From Paraburkholderia sp. BL25I1N1 (GTDB lineage: Bacteria > Pseudomonadota > Gammaproteobacteria > Burkholderiales > Burkholderiaceae), in NCBI RefSeq assembly GCF_003002025.1, contig NZ_PVZB01000010.1:186001-250000 (forward strand): a stretch of 64,000 nucleotides of DNA. The letters run 5' to 3'. This document shows, in pieces, positions 51,992 through 60,024 of this stretch. Each line of letters starts with the position of its first letter. Within the stretch, counting starts at the first letter, position 1. Position numbers and translations under genes: made by a program. The notes under the pieces were generated by a model. It did no database searches and had not been told where the DNA came from. It was given only the letters and a program-made list of their open reading frames with translations.

Positions 51992-53287
51992 TCAACCATC
52001 CGGCAACTCGCCGGTATATTCATAAGCCACCGTTCCCTTCGGATGCCTGAACCAGCCCGGGTCGCGATAGTCGTTGCGACCCAGCCCCTCGCGCACTTTC
52101 ACTACCGTAAACATGCCGCCCATTTCGAGCGCGCCGAATGGGCCCGTGCCGGTCATCATCGGCAATGTGTTGTCGGGTAGCGGCATCTCCATCGCGCCCA
52201 TCGAGCCCCCCGTGCTGCCCATCGCCATGTAGTCGGGCACCAGCCGGTTAATGCGTTTGGCAAGGTCTTGCTGCGGCACGCCTATCATGTTCGGAACCTT
52301 ATGCCCCATCGCGTTCATCGTGTGATGAGACTTGTGGCAATGAAATGCCCAGTCGCCGGGACGATTCGCGGTGAACTCGATGGCACGCATCTGCCCGACC
52401 GCGACATCGGCGGTCACTTCGGGCCAGCGCGCGGACGGCGGAATCCAGCCGCCGTCCGTGCCCACCACTTCGAAGTGGTAGCCGTGCAGATGAATCGGGT
52501 GATTGGTCATGGTCAGATTGCCGACGCGGATCCGCACGCGATCGCCCGCGCGCACCGGCAATGAATCGATGCCAGGAAACACGCGCGCATTCCACGTCCA
52601 CATGTTGAAGTCGGTCATCTCGTTGACACGCGGCGTGAAGCTGCCCGGGTCGATGTCGTAGGCGGACATGATGAACACGAAGTCGCGGTCGACCTGCATC
52701 ACGCCCGGATCTTTCGGATGGACGACAAACGCGCCCATCATGCCCATCGCCATCTGCACCATCTCGTCGGCGTGCGGGTGATACATGAAGGTGCCGTGCC
52801 TCTCCAGCTGGAATTCATAGACGAAGGTCTTGCCCGGCGGAATATGCGGCTGCGTGAGACCGCCCACGCCGTCCATGCCGCAGGGCAGCGACATGCCGTG
52901 CCAGTGGACCGTGGTGTGCTCCGGCAAGCGGTTGGTCACGAAGATGCGCACCTTGTCGCCTTCAACCGCCTCAATGGTCGGCCCCGGCGCCTGACCGTTG
53001 TAGCCCCAGAGGTTCGCGCTCATGCCCGGCGCCAACTCGCGCACCACCGGTTCGGCAATCAGATGAAACTCCTTCCAGCCGTTCTTCATGCGCCATGGCA
53101 GCGACCATCCGTTGAGTGTGGCAACCGGCGCGAACGGCCGGCCGTTCGACGGCGCGCGCGGCGGCTGCATGGAGGACGTGGCCATCGAGGGTGCTTCGGG
53201 CAGCGACGCGGCGCCGGCCTTGCTCACCAGTGCGGCTCCTAGCAAAGCGGCGCCCGAGCCGCTCATAAAATGTCGACGTGACACCAT
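51992..53287 (-). CDS. Multicopper oxidase, Tat-exported (copper tolerance)
   Basis: 431 residues from ATG 53287, one base after the TolC-family stop. The Tat-type signal is SRRHFMSGSGAALLGAALVSKAGAA. All four copper motifs are present: HWHG at 128-131, HPH at 170-172, HPIHLHG at 263-269 and HCHKSHH at 316-322; the type 1 site Cys317, His322 and axial Met327 follows the CueO/CopA pattern. Met-rich tracts (QMAMGMMGAF, the region 355-380 with GSTGGSMGAMEMPL) could hold extra Cu(I). It oxidises periplasmic Cu(I) to Cu(II). It is part of the minus-strand copper operon. Confidence 0.95.
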   Translation of the reverse strand: MVSRRHFMSGSGAALLGAALVSKAGAASLPEAPSMATSSMQPPRAPSNGRPFAPVATLNGWSLPWRMKNGWKEFHLIAEPVVRELAPGMSANLWGYNGQAPGPTIEAVEGDKVRIFVTNRLPEHTTVHWHGMSLPCGMDGVGGLTQPHIPPGKTFVYEFQLERHGTFMYHPHADEMVQMAMGMMGAFVVHPKDPGVMQVDRDFVFIMSAYDIDPGSFTPRVNEMTDFNMWTWNARVFPGIDSLPVRAGDRVRIRVGNLTMTNHPIHLHGYHFEVVGTDGGWIPPSARWPEVTADVAVGQMRAIEFTANRPGDWAFHCHKSHHTMNAMGHKVPNMIGVPQQDLAKRINRLVPDYMAMGSTGGSMGAMEMPLPDNTLPMMTGTGPFGALEMGGMFTVVKVREGLGRNDYRDPGWFRHPKGTVAYEYTGELPDG

Positions 53288-53288
53288 G

Positions 53289-54701
53289 TCATTGACCTTT
53301 GGATTCTTCGGATTGGGTGGACGACGCCGCGATTTCGGTCATCGGCAAACGGCCGCCGACCGCCTGTTGCAAATCGGTCTGCGCGAGCCAGTAGTCCTTC
53401 AGTGCGTCGATAGCGCTATTCACCGCGCCGATCTGGTCGCGCGAATCGGCGAGCAGTTCGAACACGCTCGCGAGCATGCCGTTATAGCGAAGCAGCAGTT
53501 CGTCGGAGATGGTTTTGCGGATCGGCACGACTTCGTCGCGATAGTGTTTCGCGAGCGCGTAGCCGGACACGTAGGTCGAATACGCTTCGCGCACTTCGGA
53601 ACGCGCGTTGATGGCGGTCCCGGCGAGGCGATTCGCCGACTGCATATAGATCGCTTCAGCGCGCGCCACTTTGGCGCTGCCCCAGTCGAATAGCGGAATC
53701 TCCACACTGATTTCATAGCCCTGCTCGCGTCCGTCGGAAGTCGTGAAATTGTTTTGATAGCCAACATCCAGCACGTTGATGAAACGCGTCGCCTTGCTCA
53801 ATCCCAATGAACTCGCGACGCTTTGCGTTTGCAGTTTCGCGGCCTGAATATCGAGCCTGTTTTGCATCGCAAAGGTTTCCAGGTCGTGCAACTCGGGGCG
53901 TGTGGCAGGCAGATCCAGCAGACGCTCGGGCAATGCGTATTGCGCTTGCGAACCCCACAGGCCCATTACGCGAGTGAGCTTTTCTCGCGCGGATGCCGAC
54001 TGCTGCCGCGCTCGTGCCACTTGCGCCATCGCATCGGCGTAGAAGGCCTGCTCGCGCGCGTAATCGAGTTGGCTGAAGTTGCCGGCCTGCTGCATGCGCC
54101 GTGCGAGTTCGGTGCTGGCCTCGGCCGAGTCCTTCACCTGCTCCGCGTAGGCGGCCGACTGCTTCGCAGCGACTGCGCGGATGTAGGCGCGCCGTGCATC
54201 GGCGGCGACGTCGAGCATGGCGTTGGCGGCTTGCAAGCGGGCCTGTTCGAAGCGACGGCTTTCGATGCGCGTCGTCAACGGCATCGTCAACACGCGCAAC
54301 ATGCCGAGCGTGAACGTGCGGCTGATGCTCAGGTCGTCGCTACCGCGCGTGCGGCTAAACGAGAAGCCGGGATTCGGCAAGCGTCCCGCCTGAACGAGGT
54401 CCGCCTCGGCGATACCCAGTTCGCCGTACGAAGCCTGCAAACCGCGGTTGTTCAGAAGCGCGATCTGGACAACCTCGTCCATGCCGAGCGGCGCGGACAG
54501 CAGTTCCCGTGTGCGTAGGGCAACGGCATTCCGGTCGTCCTCGGTCTTGATCAGGACGGCGTCTTTACCGAGTCGCTCGGATGCAACGCTCGCCACCGTG
54601 CCGAAACCGCCGTCCTTCGAAAACGTCGTGCAGCCCGCGAGTAAAGTCACCGCGATGGACATGGCCACGGTGCGGGTGGCGGGAAACAGGCACGGCCTCA
54701 T
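53289..54701 (-). CDS. TolC-family outer-membrane efflux lipoprotein
   Basis: 470 residues from ATG 54701, which overlaps the small upstream gene by ATGA. A lipoprotein signal ends in LLAGCTT. The body shows the two tandem OEP repeats: LGMDEVVQIALLNNRGLQASYGELGIAEADLVQAGRLPNPG and, in the second half, SVEIPLFDWGSAKVARAEAIYMQSANRLAG. Both are typical of CusC/TolC-type channels. No RND pump or membrane-fusion gene is in the window, so it must pair with one elsewhere or act with the oxidase only. Copper context is given by the next two genes. Confidence 0.9.
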   Translation of the reverse strand: MRPCLFPATRTVAMSIAVTLLAGCTTFSKDGGFGTVASVASERLGKDAVLIKTEDDRNAVALRTRELLSAPLGMDEVVQIALLNNRGLQASYGELGIAEADLVQAGRLPNPGFSFSRTRGSDDLSISRTFTLGMLRVLTMPLTTRIESRRFEQARLQAANAMLDVAADARRAYIRAVAAKQSAAYAEQVKDSAEASTELARRMQQAGNFSQLDYAREQAFYADAMAQVARARQQSASAREKLTRVMGLWGSQAQYALPERLLDLPATRPELHDLETFAMQNRLDIQAAKLQTQSVASSLGLSKATRFINVLDVGYQNNFTTSDGREQGYEISVEIPLFDWGSAKVARAEAIYMQSANRLAGTAINARSEVREAYSTYVSGYALAKHYRDEVVPIRKTISDELLLRYNGMLASVFELLADSRDQIGAVNSAIDALKDYWLAQTDLQQAVGGRLPMTEIAASSTQSEESKGQ

Positions 54702-54997
54702 TTCGCCGCCCCTTCACGATGAGAACTGTGAGCGTCTTCTTCGGCCTCAGCGGTGCCCGAATGCAGCGAGCCATGGCTCGCTTCGGAGCGGCTCGCTGCA
54801 TGCGTCACCGCGCGGTTGAGCGCCGGCCAGCTCGCCACCTGCTGCTCACGGTATGGCCGATAGTCGGCCAGGACCGACGGCGTATCGAGCGCCGGCACGG
54901 ATGCCGCCGGATCGGCCGGGTCAGGGAGTAGGGATATAGCGTGCGCAAGCGCCGGCAGACATGCTGTCGCGCCGAGCGCCACAATGAACGTTCGCAT
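54698..54997 (-). CDS. Small exported protein of the copper operon
   Basis: 99 residues from ATG 54997. A signal peptide (MRTFIVALGATACLPALAHA) precedes a short, polar mature part with a proline-rich start (LLPDPADPAASVPALDTPSV) and an acidic, His-containing end (EAEEDAHSSHREGAAK). I do not recognise a family. The ATGA overlap with the TolC-family gene and the export signal suggest a periplasmic accessory in copper handling. Its small size and composition leave the function open. Confidence 0.7.
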   Translation of the reverse strand: MRTFIVALGATACLPALAHAISLLPDPADPAASVPALDTPSVLADYRPYREQQVASWPALNRAVTHAASRSEASHGSLHSGTAEAEEDAHSSHREGAAK

Positions 54998-55096
54998 GAA
55001 TCGTCTCGTCAAGTACGGCCACGGCGCACGGCACACGGCCGTCCATCGGGGCGGAATGAAACAACGGGAACAACGCAGCGTGAGGCTGCGAAAGAA

Positions 55097-55546
55097 CTAG
55101 ACGAGAGAGATGCGAGGAGGCCGTTCGACGCCGCCGGTCAGAAACGACGCGACGCGCACAGCAGGAGGCAGGGGAACAGCGAAATGAGCCGCGTTGCCGG
55201 ACACGGACACAAGCGGCGTGACGGGCAGCGCGCCGCCGAAACAGCAGGACGCGCAAGTGGAGCATGCGTGCGCATGATGCTCGCCGCCCACGGGACTGTG
55301 ATGCTGAAGATGAGCCCCGGCGTTATTGTCGGCGTGGTCGGCGTGGTCGGCGTGGTCGGCTTGTTCGGCCAGCATCGCGGCATGGTCGAGATGATGGGTC
55401 ATTGCACCGGTTGCCTCCTGGCGCGCGGGTGCCGCATCGCCCACGGAATGCGAGGACCCGCATTTCATGGAGACGGCCGCGAACGACTGAACCGGTAGGC
55501 TCAGCACGAGCAGCACGACGATGAAGAGTTTGCGCCAGTAAGACAT
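55097..55546 (-). CDS. His-rich exported protein (CopL/CzcI-like)
   Basis: 149 residues from ATG 55546. Signal peptide MSYWRKLFIVVLLVLSLPVQSFA, then a His-rich mature part with HHLDHAAMLAEQADHADHADHADN, QHHSPVGGEHHAHA, and a Cys cluster CSTCASCCFGG; it ends GGVERPPRISLV. Small His- and Cys-rich exported proteins of this layout head copper or cobalt-zinc-cadmium operons (CopL, CzcI). It is likely a metal-binding or sensing accessory. Three perfect 9-base repeats at 55331-55357 encode the ADH units. It is the first gene of the copper operon and divergent from copZ. Confidence 0.8.
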   Translation of the reverse strand: MSYWRKLFIVVLLVLSLPVQSFAAVSMKCGSSHSVGDAAPARQEATGAMTHHLDHAAMLAEQADHADHADHADNNAGAHLQHHSPVGGEHHAHACSTCASCCFGGALPVTPLVSVSGNAAHFAVPLPPAVRVASFLTGGVERPPRISLV

Positions 55547-55658
55547 GGGTACGGAGTCTAGCATGCAGATTTGCAAAATCGTAAAGCTGAAAACGATGCC
55601 GCGCATGATGGCTTTGCGTGCGCCCATACGATTTCAACCAGCGACGAAAACCTGCTTG

Positions 55659-55680
55659 ACCTTACCGCCGTGGGAAGGTC
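55659..55680 (+). promoter_or_regulatory. CueR-type (MerR-family) copper operator/promoter
   Basis: The inverted repeat ACCTTACC (55659-55666) ... GGGAAGGT (55672-55679) overlaps a -35 TTGACC (55656-55661). The arrangement, with dyad between -35 and the -10 region, is the MerR/CueR layout seen in copA promoters (ACCTTCC-N6-GGAAGGT). It lies about 40 bases upstream of the copZ-like gene. The cueR gene is not in the window. Confidence 0.8.
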
Positions 55681-55716
55681 CACGCTGGAGTCATGACTTC
55701 TCATTGGAGGTAGGAA

Positions 55717-55914
55717 ATGGAATTCGACGTCCCGGATATGTCCTGCGGCGGGTGCGCCAACGCCATCAAGCGTGCAGTCACGAGTCTCGATCCCGCGGCG
55801 ACGCTCGAAGTCGATGTCCCCGTTAAAATCGTCAAGGTTACGTCGACGCTGGCGGCCGGACAACTCATCGAGGCCATCGAGGCGGCGGGTTTTCATCCGT
55901 CGCCGCGAGGCTGA
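55717..55914 (+). CDS. CopZ-like heavy-metal-associated (HMA) copper chaperone
   Basis: 65 residues from ATG 55717, preceded by GGAGG. The metal motif MSCGGC (Met8, Cys10, Cys13) and the ferredoxin-like alternation with C-terminal IEAIEAAGFHPSP fit the HMA family exactly. It should bind Cu(I) in the cytosol and pass it to an exporting ATPase or to the CueR regulator. It is transcribed from the CueR-type promoter and followed by the DUF305 gene after 29 bases. Confidence 0.93.
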   Translation: MEFDVPDMSCGGCANAIKRAVTSLDPAATLEVDVPVKIVKVTSTLAAGQLIEAIEAAGFHPSPRG

Positions 55915-55943
55915 CGGACACCCTTTCCCAACGGACATTCACA

Positions 55944-56339
55944 ATGAAAAAACTTCACGCCTTTCGTGCCCTTTGCCTGTTCAGCGGCTTTGCATTTGCT
56001 GTCGCGACCGCGCCTGTCCACGCCCAGCAACCGGCCGCCATGCCTGGCATGGACATGTCGAAGTCAGCAGATGCCGGCACCGGCGACGCGACGCAAGCCT
56101 TCAAGGCCGCCGACGACAAAATGATGCGCGACATGAGCGCCGACTATACGGGCAACGCCGACAACGACTTCGTCGCGCACATGATTCCGCATCATCAAGG
56201 GGCGATCGAAATGGCGCAGGTCGAGTTGAAGTACGGCAAGGACCCGGAGTTGAAGCGGCTGGCCAGAAACATCATCAAGGCGCAGCATGATGAAATCGCG
56301 TTCATGAAGAGCTGGCAGGCGAAGCATGGGGTGAAGTGA
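55944..56339 (+). CDS. DUF305 family exported protein
   Basis: 131 residues from ATG 55944. Signal peptide MKKLHAFRALCLFSGFAFAVATAPVHA, a Met-rich linker (MPGMDMSK), then the DUF305 core with HMIPHHQGAIEMAQVEL at about residues 79-95 and AQHDEIAFMKSW near the end. The conserved His and Met residues in DUF305 suggest metal binding, and the family is often found in copper operons. It is co-transcribed with the copZ-like gene. It converges with the AraC gene 31 bases away. Confidence 0.9.
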   Translation: MKKLHAFRALCLFSGFAFAVATAPVHAQQPAAMPGMDMSKSADAGTGDATQAFKAADDKMMRDMSADYTGNADNDFVAHMIPHHQGAIEMAQVELKYGKDPELKRLARNIIKAQHDEIAFMKSWQAKHGVK

Positions 56340-56370
56340 GGACGGCGCACTCGCTCGCGCGGCTGGGGCT

Positions 56371-57420
56371 CTAGGCGCCTCGATCGTCGAACGATCCGTC
56401 CATGGCGGCGGCCGCCGCGCCGGCAGAGCCCGCAGAAGTGGCCGCCATCTCGCCCCGGCTCCTCCGCCACCCGGCCGGCGGCATTCCGAACTCGCGCTTG
56501 AAAGCCCGATTGAACGCCGCCTCCGACTCATATCCCACCTGATCCGCGACAGCCGCCAGCGACTTTGTCCCAACACGCAACTCCTGCGCGGCAATCTGCA
56601 AACGCCAATGCGCGAGATACTGCATAGGTGGCTGACCGAGCAGCTGCGTGAATCGCTGCGCCAGCGCGGAGCGGGACAAGCCCGCTTTGCGCGCCAGTTC
56701 ATCGACCGTCCACCCGTGTGCCGGCTGCGCATGCATCAACGCAAGCGCACGACCGACGAACCGGTCTCCCACGCCGGCGAGCCAGCCCTTCCGATCGGAC
56801 GGCAGCGCGTCGATGCAGCGTCGCACCGCCTCCACGAAGAGCAGCTCCGATAGCCGCGCGAGAACAATCGCGCTGCCCACTCGCCATTCCGCCGCCTCAG
56901 CCGCCGCGAACCGTAACGACGATTCGAGCCACGCGGACTGCGGGTCATTACGCATGTCGACCTTGAAGATGCGAGGCAGCGCGGACAGCACCGGGTTGCT
57001 CAACGTGTCGTCGCACGCGAGAAAGCCGCACACCAGACGCGTGTGGTCTCCACCCCCGCCGTAGCGAAGCGCCATTAACTGTCCCGGAGCATTGCGCAAC
57101 TGATTCTCGAGCAGTTCGCCAGTGGGTCCGGGCGCGATGTCGAGCGAACTGCCGAGCAGATGCGCCTCGCCTTGCGGTACGACAAGCAGTTCGCCGGCAG
57201 CCACGTAAATAGCGGACTCAGGCTCGTCAGGGAGAGAAGCCCAGCAGCCTCCCTCGGTGATCAGATGGTAGGAGACGATACGTTCGGCCGGAGGAAGGAA
57301 GCTGCCGCACAACGCCGCGTCAGCCTGGCCGTACAAACACCAGGGTGCGGTGAAGTCGCCATTTAAATACACGGCGCCACCAAGGCGAACCAGGCGGAGC
57401 ACGTCAGAAAGAGCGTCCAT
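56371..57420 (-). CDS. AraC-family transcriptional regulator with cupin domain
   Basis: 349 residues from ATG 57420. Residues 1-190 form the cupin_6 effector domain typical of one AraC branch: DALSDVLRLVRLGGAVYLNGDFTAPWCLY, VVPQGEAHLLGS. The helix-turn-helix pair is GWTVDELARKAGLSRSALAQRFTQLLGQPPMQYLAHWRLQIAAQEL and LAAVADQVGYESEAAFNRAFKREFGMPPAGWR. The last 25 residues are low-complexity Ala/Ser. It is divergent from the methyltransferase with about 230 bases between, a common arrangement for regulator and target. Confidence 0.92.
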   Translation of the reverse strand: MDALSDVLRLVRLGGAVYLNGDFTAPWCLYGQADAALCGSFLPPAERIVSYHLITEGGCWASLPDEPESAIYVAAGELLVVPQGEAHLLGSSLDIAPGPTGELLENQLRNAPGQLMALRYGGGGDHTRLVCGFLACDDTLSNPVLSALPRIFKVDMRNDPQSAWLESSLRFAAAEAAEWRVGSAIVLARLSELLFVEAVRRCIDALPSDRKGWLAGVGDRFVGRALALMHAQPAHGWTVDELARKAGLSRSALAQRFTQLLGQPPMQYLAHWRLQIAAQELRVGTKSLAAVADQVGYESEAAFNRAFKREFGMPPAGWRRSRGEMAATSAGSAGAAAAAMDGSFDDRGA

Positions 57421-57568
57421 CGTTGTCCACGAACTTCGGCGTCCTGCGCAAAAGATCTGGACGCCCGGTCATTCACCGATTTAACAGTCGCACCGATACT
57501 AGCATCCATGCGAATCCCTTACAACAATGCTAAGGAATCTTGAATGAATAGAACACTTAACCGCAATT

Positions 57569-57593
57569 AAGGAGGCACCACATGAATTTATAA
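57569..57593 (+). promoter_or_regulatory. Minimal three-codon open frame after a strong ribosome site
   Basis: AAGGAGG (57569-57575) is followed six bases later by ATG AAT TTA TAA (57582-57593). It lies 67 bases upstream of the methyltransferase start. It could be a leader minigene that stalls or recruits ribosomes, or the remnant of a lost start. Confidence 0.45.
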
Positions 57594-57648
57594 ACCCTGG
57601 CGCAATAACACTAGCGTGCATCGCACAACTTTTTCTCTGGAGCATCTC

Positions 57649-58485
57649 ATGTCTGAAGTCCAATCTTCTTCATCACAAACCTCCGAATTCGCTGACGTCA
57701 AAGCGCGCCAGCACGCCGCGTGGGAAACGGGCAATTACGCCGTGGTCGGCACAACGCTACAGATCGTCGGAGAAAACCTGTGCGAAGCACTCGACTTGCG
57801 TGCCGGCAGCCGCGTGCTCGATGTCGCGGCGGGAAACGGCAACGGCACGCTCGCCGCCGCGCGCCGCTGGTGCGACGTCACCTCGACCGACTATGTGGCC
57901 TCGCTGCTCGACGCGGGAAAAGCTCGCGCGCAAGCGGAAGGTCTGACAGCGGTGCAGTTCCGCGAAGCCGACGCCGAAGCGCTACCCTACGCGGACGCCT
58001 CCTTCGACGTCGTCATGTCGACCTTCGGCGTCATGTTCACGCCCAATCAGGAAAAAGCGGCCGGCGAGCTGGCGCGCGTATGCAAACCCGGCGGCAAGAT
58101 CGGCCTCGCGAACTGGACGCCGGATAGCTTCGTCGGCCAGGTGTTCAAGACGATCGGCAAATATCTGCCTCCGCCGCCTGGTCTCAAGTCGCCGGCGCTG
58201 TGGGGCACCCGGGCGCGGCTCGACGAGCTCTTTCATGGCAGTGTGCGCAGTGTCGCCGTGACGAGCCGCGAATTCATGTTTCGATACCACTCGCCGGCGC
58301 ATTGGCTCGAGGTCTTTCGGACTTACTACGGCCCGATGAACAAGGCATTCGCCGCAATGGACGGCGAACGGCAAGCGGCCTTCCAGCTCGATCTGATGAC
58401 GCTGATGGAAAGCCGCAACCGCTCCGGCGACGGGACGCTCGTACTGCCCAGCGAGTATCTCGAGATCGTGATGGTGCGGCAATGA
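57649..58485 (+). CDS. SAM-dependent methyltransferase (class I)
   Basis: 278 residues from ATG 57649, with TGGAG upstream. Motif I is LDVAAGNGNGTLAAARR (about residues 65-81), motif II region EADAEALPYADASFDVVMSTFGVMF, and the later PGGKIGLANWTP fits UbiE/methyltransferase-11 type enzymes. The frame continues upstream to 57616 without added homology. The N-terminus ADVKARQHAAWETGNYAVVGTTLQIVGENL is typical of a Burkholderia group whose substrate is unknown. It is divergent from the AraC regulator, its likely controller. Confidence 0.88.
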   Translation: MSEVQSSSSQTSEFADVKARQHAAWETGNYAVVGTTLQIVGENLCEALDLRAGSRVLDVAAGNGNGTLAAARRWCDVTSTDYVASLLDAGKARAQAEGLTAVQFREADAEALPYADASFDVVMSTFGVMFTPNQEKAAGELARVCKPGGKIGLANWTPDSFVGQVFKTIGKYLPPPPGLKSPALWGTRARLDELFHGSVRSVAVTSREFMFRYHSPAHWLEVFRTYYGPMNKAFAAMDGERQAAFQLDLMTLMESRNRSGDGTLVLPSEYLEIVMVRQ

Positions 58486-58689
58486 ACGGGGTCGGCCGCG
58501 TACTGGCCGGCGCGGCTGTCTACTTTTTCGATCGATGGCCACAGGCCAGCGCCGTCGGCTTGCGGTGTATGTCGCTAGCTTTCGGCCTGCCGCTGTTTTC
58601 GTCAGTTTGTTTCTTCGGTCTTCGGTTCGTTCTCGCCAGCTTCGGGCTGATGTCTTAGGCTTTGCCGTTGCATCAAAACCCGTTTTTCC

Positions 58690-58718
58690 CCGGCTTCGTC
58701 CATTGCAGACGAAGCCGG
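58690..58718 (-). terminator. Hairpin downstream of prpF
   Basis: CCGGCTTCGTC (58690-58700) pairs perfectly over 11 bases with 58708-58718 around a 7-base loop. It lies eight bases past the prpF stop. On the minus strand a GGAAAAACGGGTTTT stretch follows, so termination is plausible but the T-run is not immediate. Confidence 0.65.
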
Positions 58719-58726
58719 ACGTTCGC

Positions 58727-59914
58727 TCAGCGCTCCTGCGGCACCCGCACCCAGCCTTCCATCAGCACCCGCGCGCTGCGGCTCATGATGGCCTTGGTGA
58801 CGGTCCACTCGCCGCCGCGCTCGCTTGCCTCGGCGCCGACCCGCAACGTGCCCGATGGATGACCGAAGCGCACCGATTCTCTGGCGCCGCCGCCCGCCGC
58901 GAGATTCACCAGCGTGCCGGAAATCGCCGCCGCCGTGCCGATCGCTACGGCTGCGGTGCCCATCATTGCATGATGCAGCTTGCCCATGGACATCGCCCGC
59001 ACCAGCAGATCGACATCGCCCGCGCCAATCTGCTTGCCGCTCGACGCCACATACGCAGCCGGTTTCGCGACGAACGCGACCTTCGGCGTATGCTGGCGCG
59101 TGGCGATCTCGTCGAGGTTCTTGATAAGCCCCATGCGCAACGCCCCATGCGCGCGAATCGTCTCGAACATCGCGAGCGCCTTGGCGTCGCTGTTGATGGC
59201 GTCCTGCAACTCCGTGCCCTTGTAGCCGATCGATTCCGCATCGACGAAGATGGTTGGAATGCCCGCGTTGATCATGGTCGCCTTCAGCGTGCCCACGCCC
59301 GGCACGTCCAGATCGTCCACCAGGTTGCCGGTCGGGAACATCGAGCCGCCCGCGCCCTCTTCTTCCGCGGCCGGATCCATGAATTCGAGCTGCACTTCCG
59401 CGGCCGGAAACGTCACGCCGTCGAGTTCGAAAGCGCCGGTTTCCTGCACGGCGCCGTCGGTCATCGGCACGTGTCCGATGATCGTCTTGCCGATGTTCGC
59501 CTGCCAGATGCGCACGACCGCGATGCCGTCGCGCGGAACGCGGCTCGGGTCGACGAGACCCGCGCTGATCGCGAACGGCCCGACCGCGGCGGAGAGATTG
59601 CCGCAATTGCCGGTCCAGTCGATGAACGCCTTATCGATCGATACCTGCCCGAACAGGTAATCCACGTCGTGATCGGGCCGGCTGCTTTTGGCGATGATCA
59701 CCGTCTTGCTGGTGCTCGATGTCGCGCCGCCCATGCCGTCGATCTGTTTGCCATACGGATCGGGGCTGCCGATCACACGCATCAGCAGCGCGTCGCGCGC
59801 GGCGCCGGGCACCTGGGCCGCTTCGGGCAAATCTTGCAGGCGGAAGAACACGCCCTTGCTGGTGCCGCCACGCATGTAGGTGGCTGGAATCTTGATCTGG
59901 GGTTGGTAGGCCAT
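58727..59914 (-). CDS. prpF: 2-methylaconitate cis-trans isomerase
   Basis: 395 residues from ATG 59914. The PrpF hallmarks are present: the start KIPATYMRGGTSKGVFFRLQDLP, DGMGGATSSTSKTVIIAKSS, and WTGNCGNLSAAVGPFAI. The fold is of the diaminopimelate-epimerase type; PrpF isomerises the 2-methylaconitate made by AcnD to the form used by aconitase. It is the third gene of the prpC-acnD-prpF group, 110 bases after acnD, with a perfect 13-base-pair hairpin in the gap. This module replaces PrpD in many Burkholderia. Confidence 0.95.
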   Translation of the reverse strand: MAYQPQIKIPATYMRGGTSKGVFFRLQDLPEAAQVPGAARDALLMRVIGSPDPYGKQIDGMGGATSSTSKTVIIAKSSRPDHDVDYLFGQVSIDKAFIDWTGNCGNLSAAVGPFAISAGLVDPSRVPRDGIAVVRIWQANIGKTIIGHVPMTDGAVQETGAFELDGVTFPAAEVQLEFMDPAAEEEGAGGSMFPTGNLVDDLDVPGVGTLKATMINAGIPTIFVDAESIGYKGTELQDAINSDAKALAMFETIRAHGALRMGLIKNLDEIATRQHTPKVAFVAKPAAYVASSGKQIGAGDVDLLVRAMSMGKLHHAMMGTAAVAIGTAAAISGTLVNLAAGGGARESVRFGHPSGTLRVGAEASERGGEWTVTKAIMSRSARVLMEGWVRVPQER

Positions 59915-59937
59915 GAAAATCTTGTCCTGATATAGGC

Positions 59938-59968
59938 GGGTGACATGGCATAGCGTGCCATGTCACCC
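59938..59968 (-). other. Perfect 13-base-pair hairpin between acnD and prpF
   Basis: GGGTGACATGGCA (59938-59950) pairs perfectly with TGCCATGTCACCC (59956-59968) around a 5-base loop. It lies 23 bases upstream of the prpF start on the coding strand. No T-run follows. It may set mRNA stability or processing, or partly terminate transcription. Confidence 0.75.
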
Positions 59969-60024
59969 TGTCCCGCGTTGTAGCGTTCGCGCTTCAGGCG
60001 AAGCGATCCGAAAAACCAGCCACC

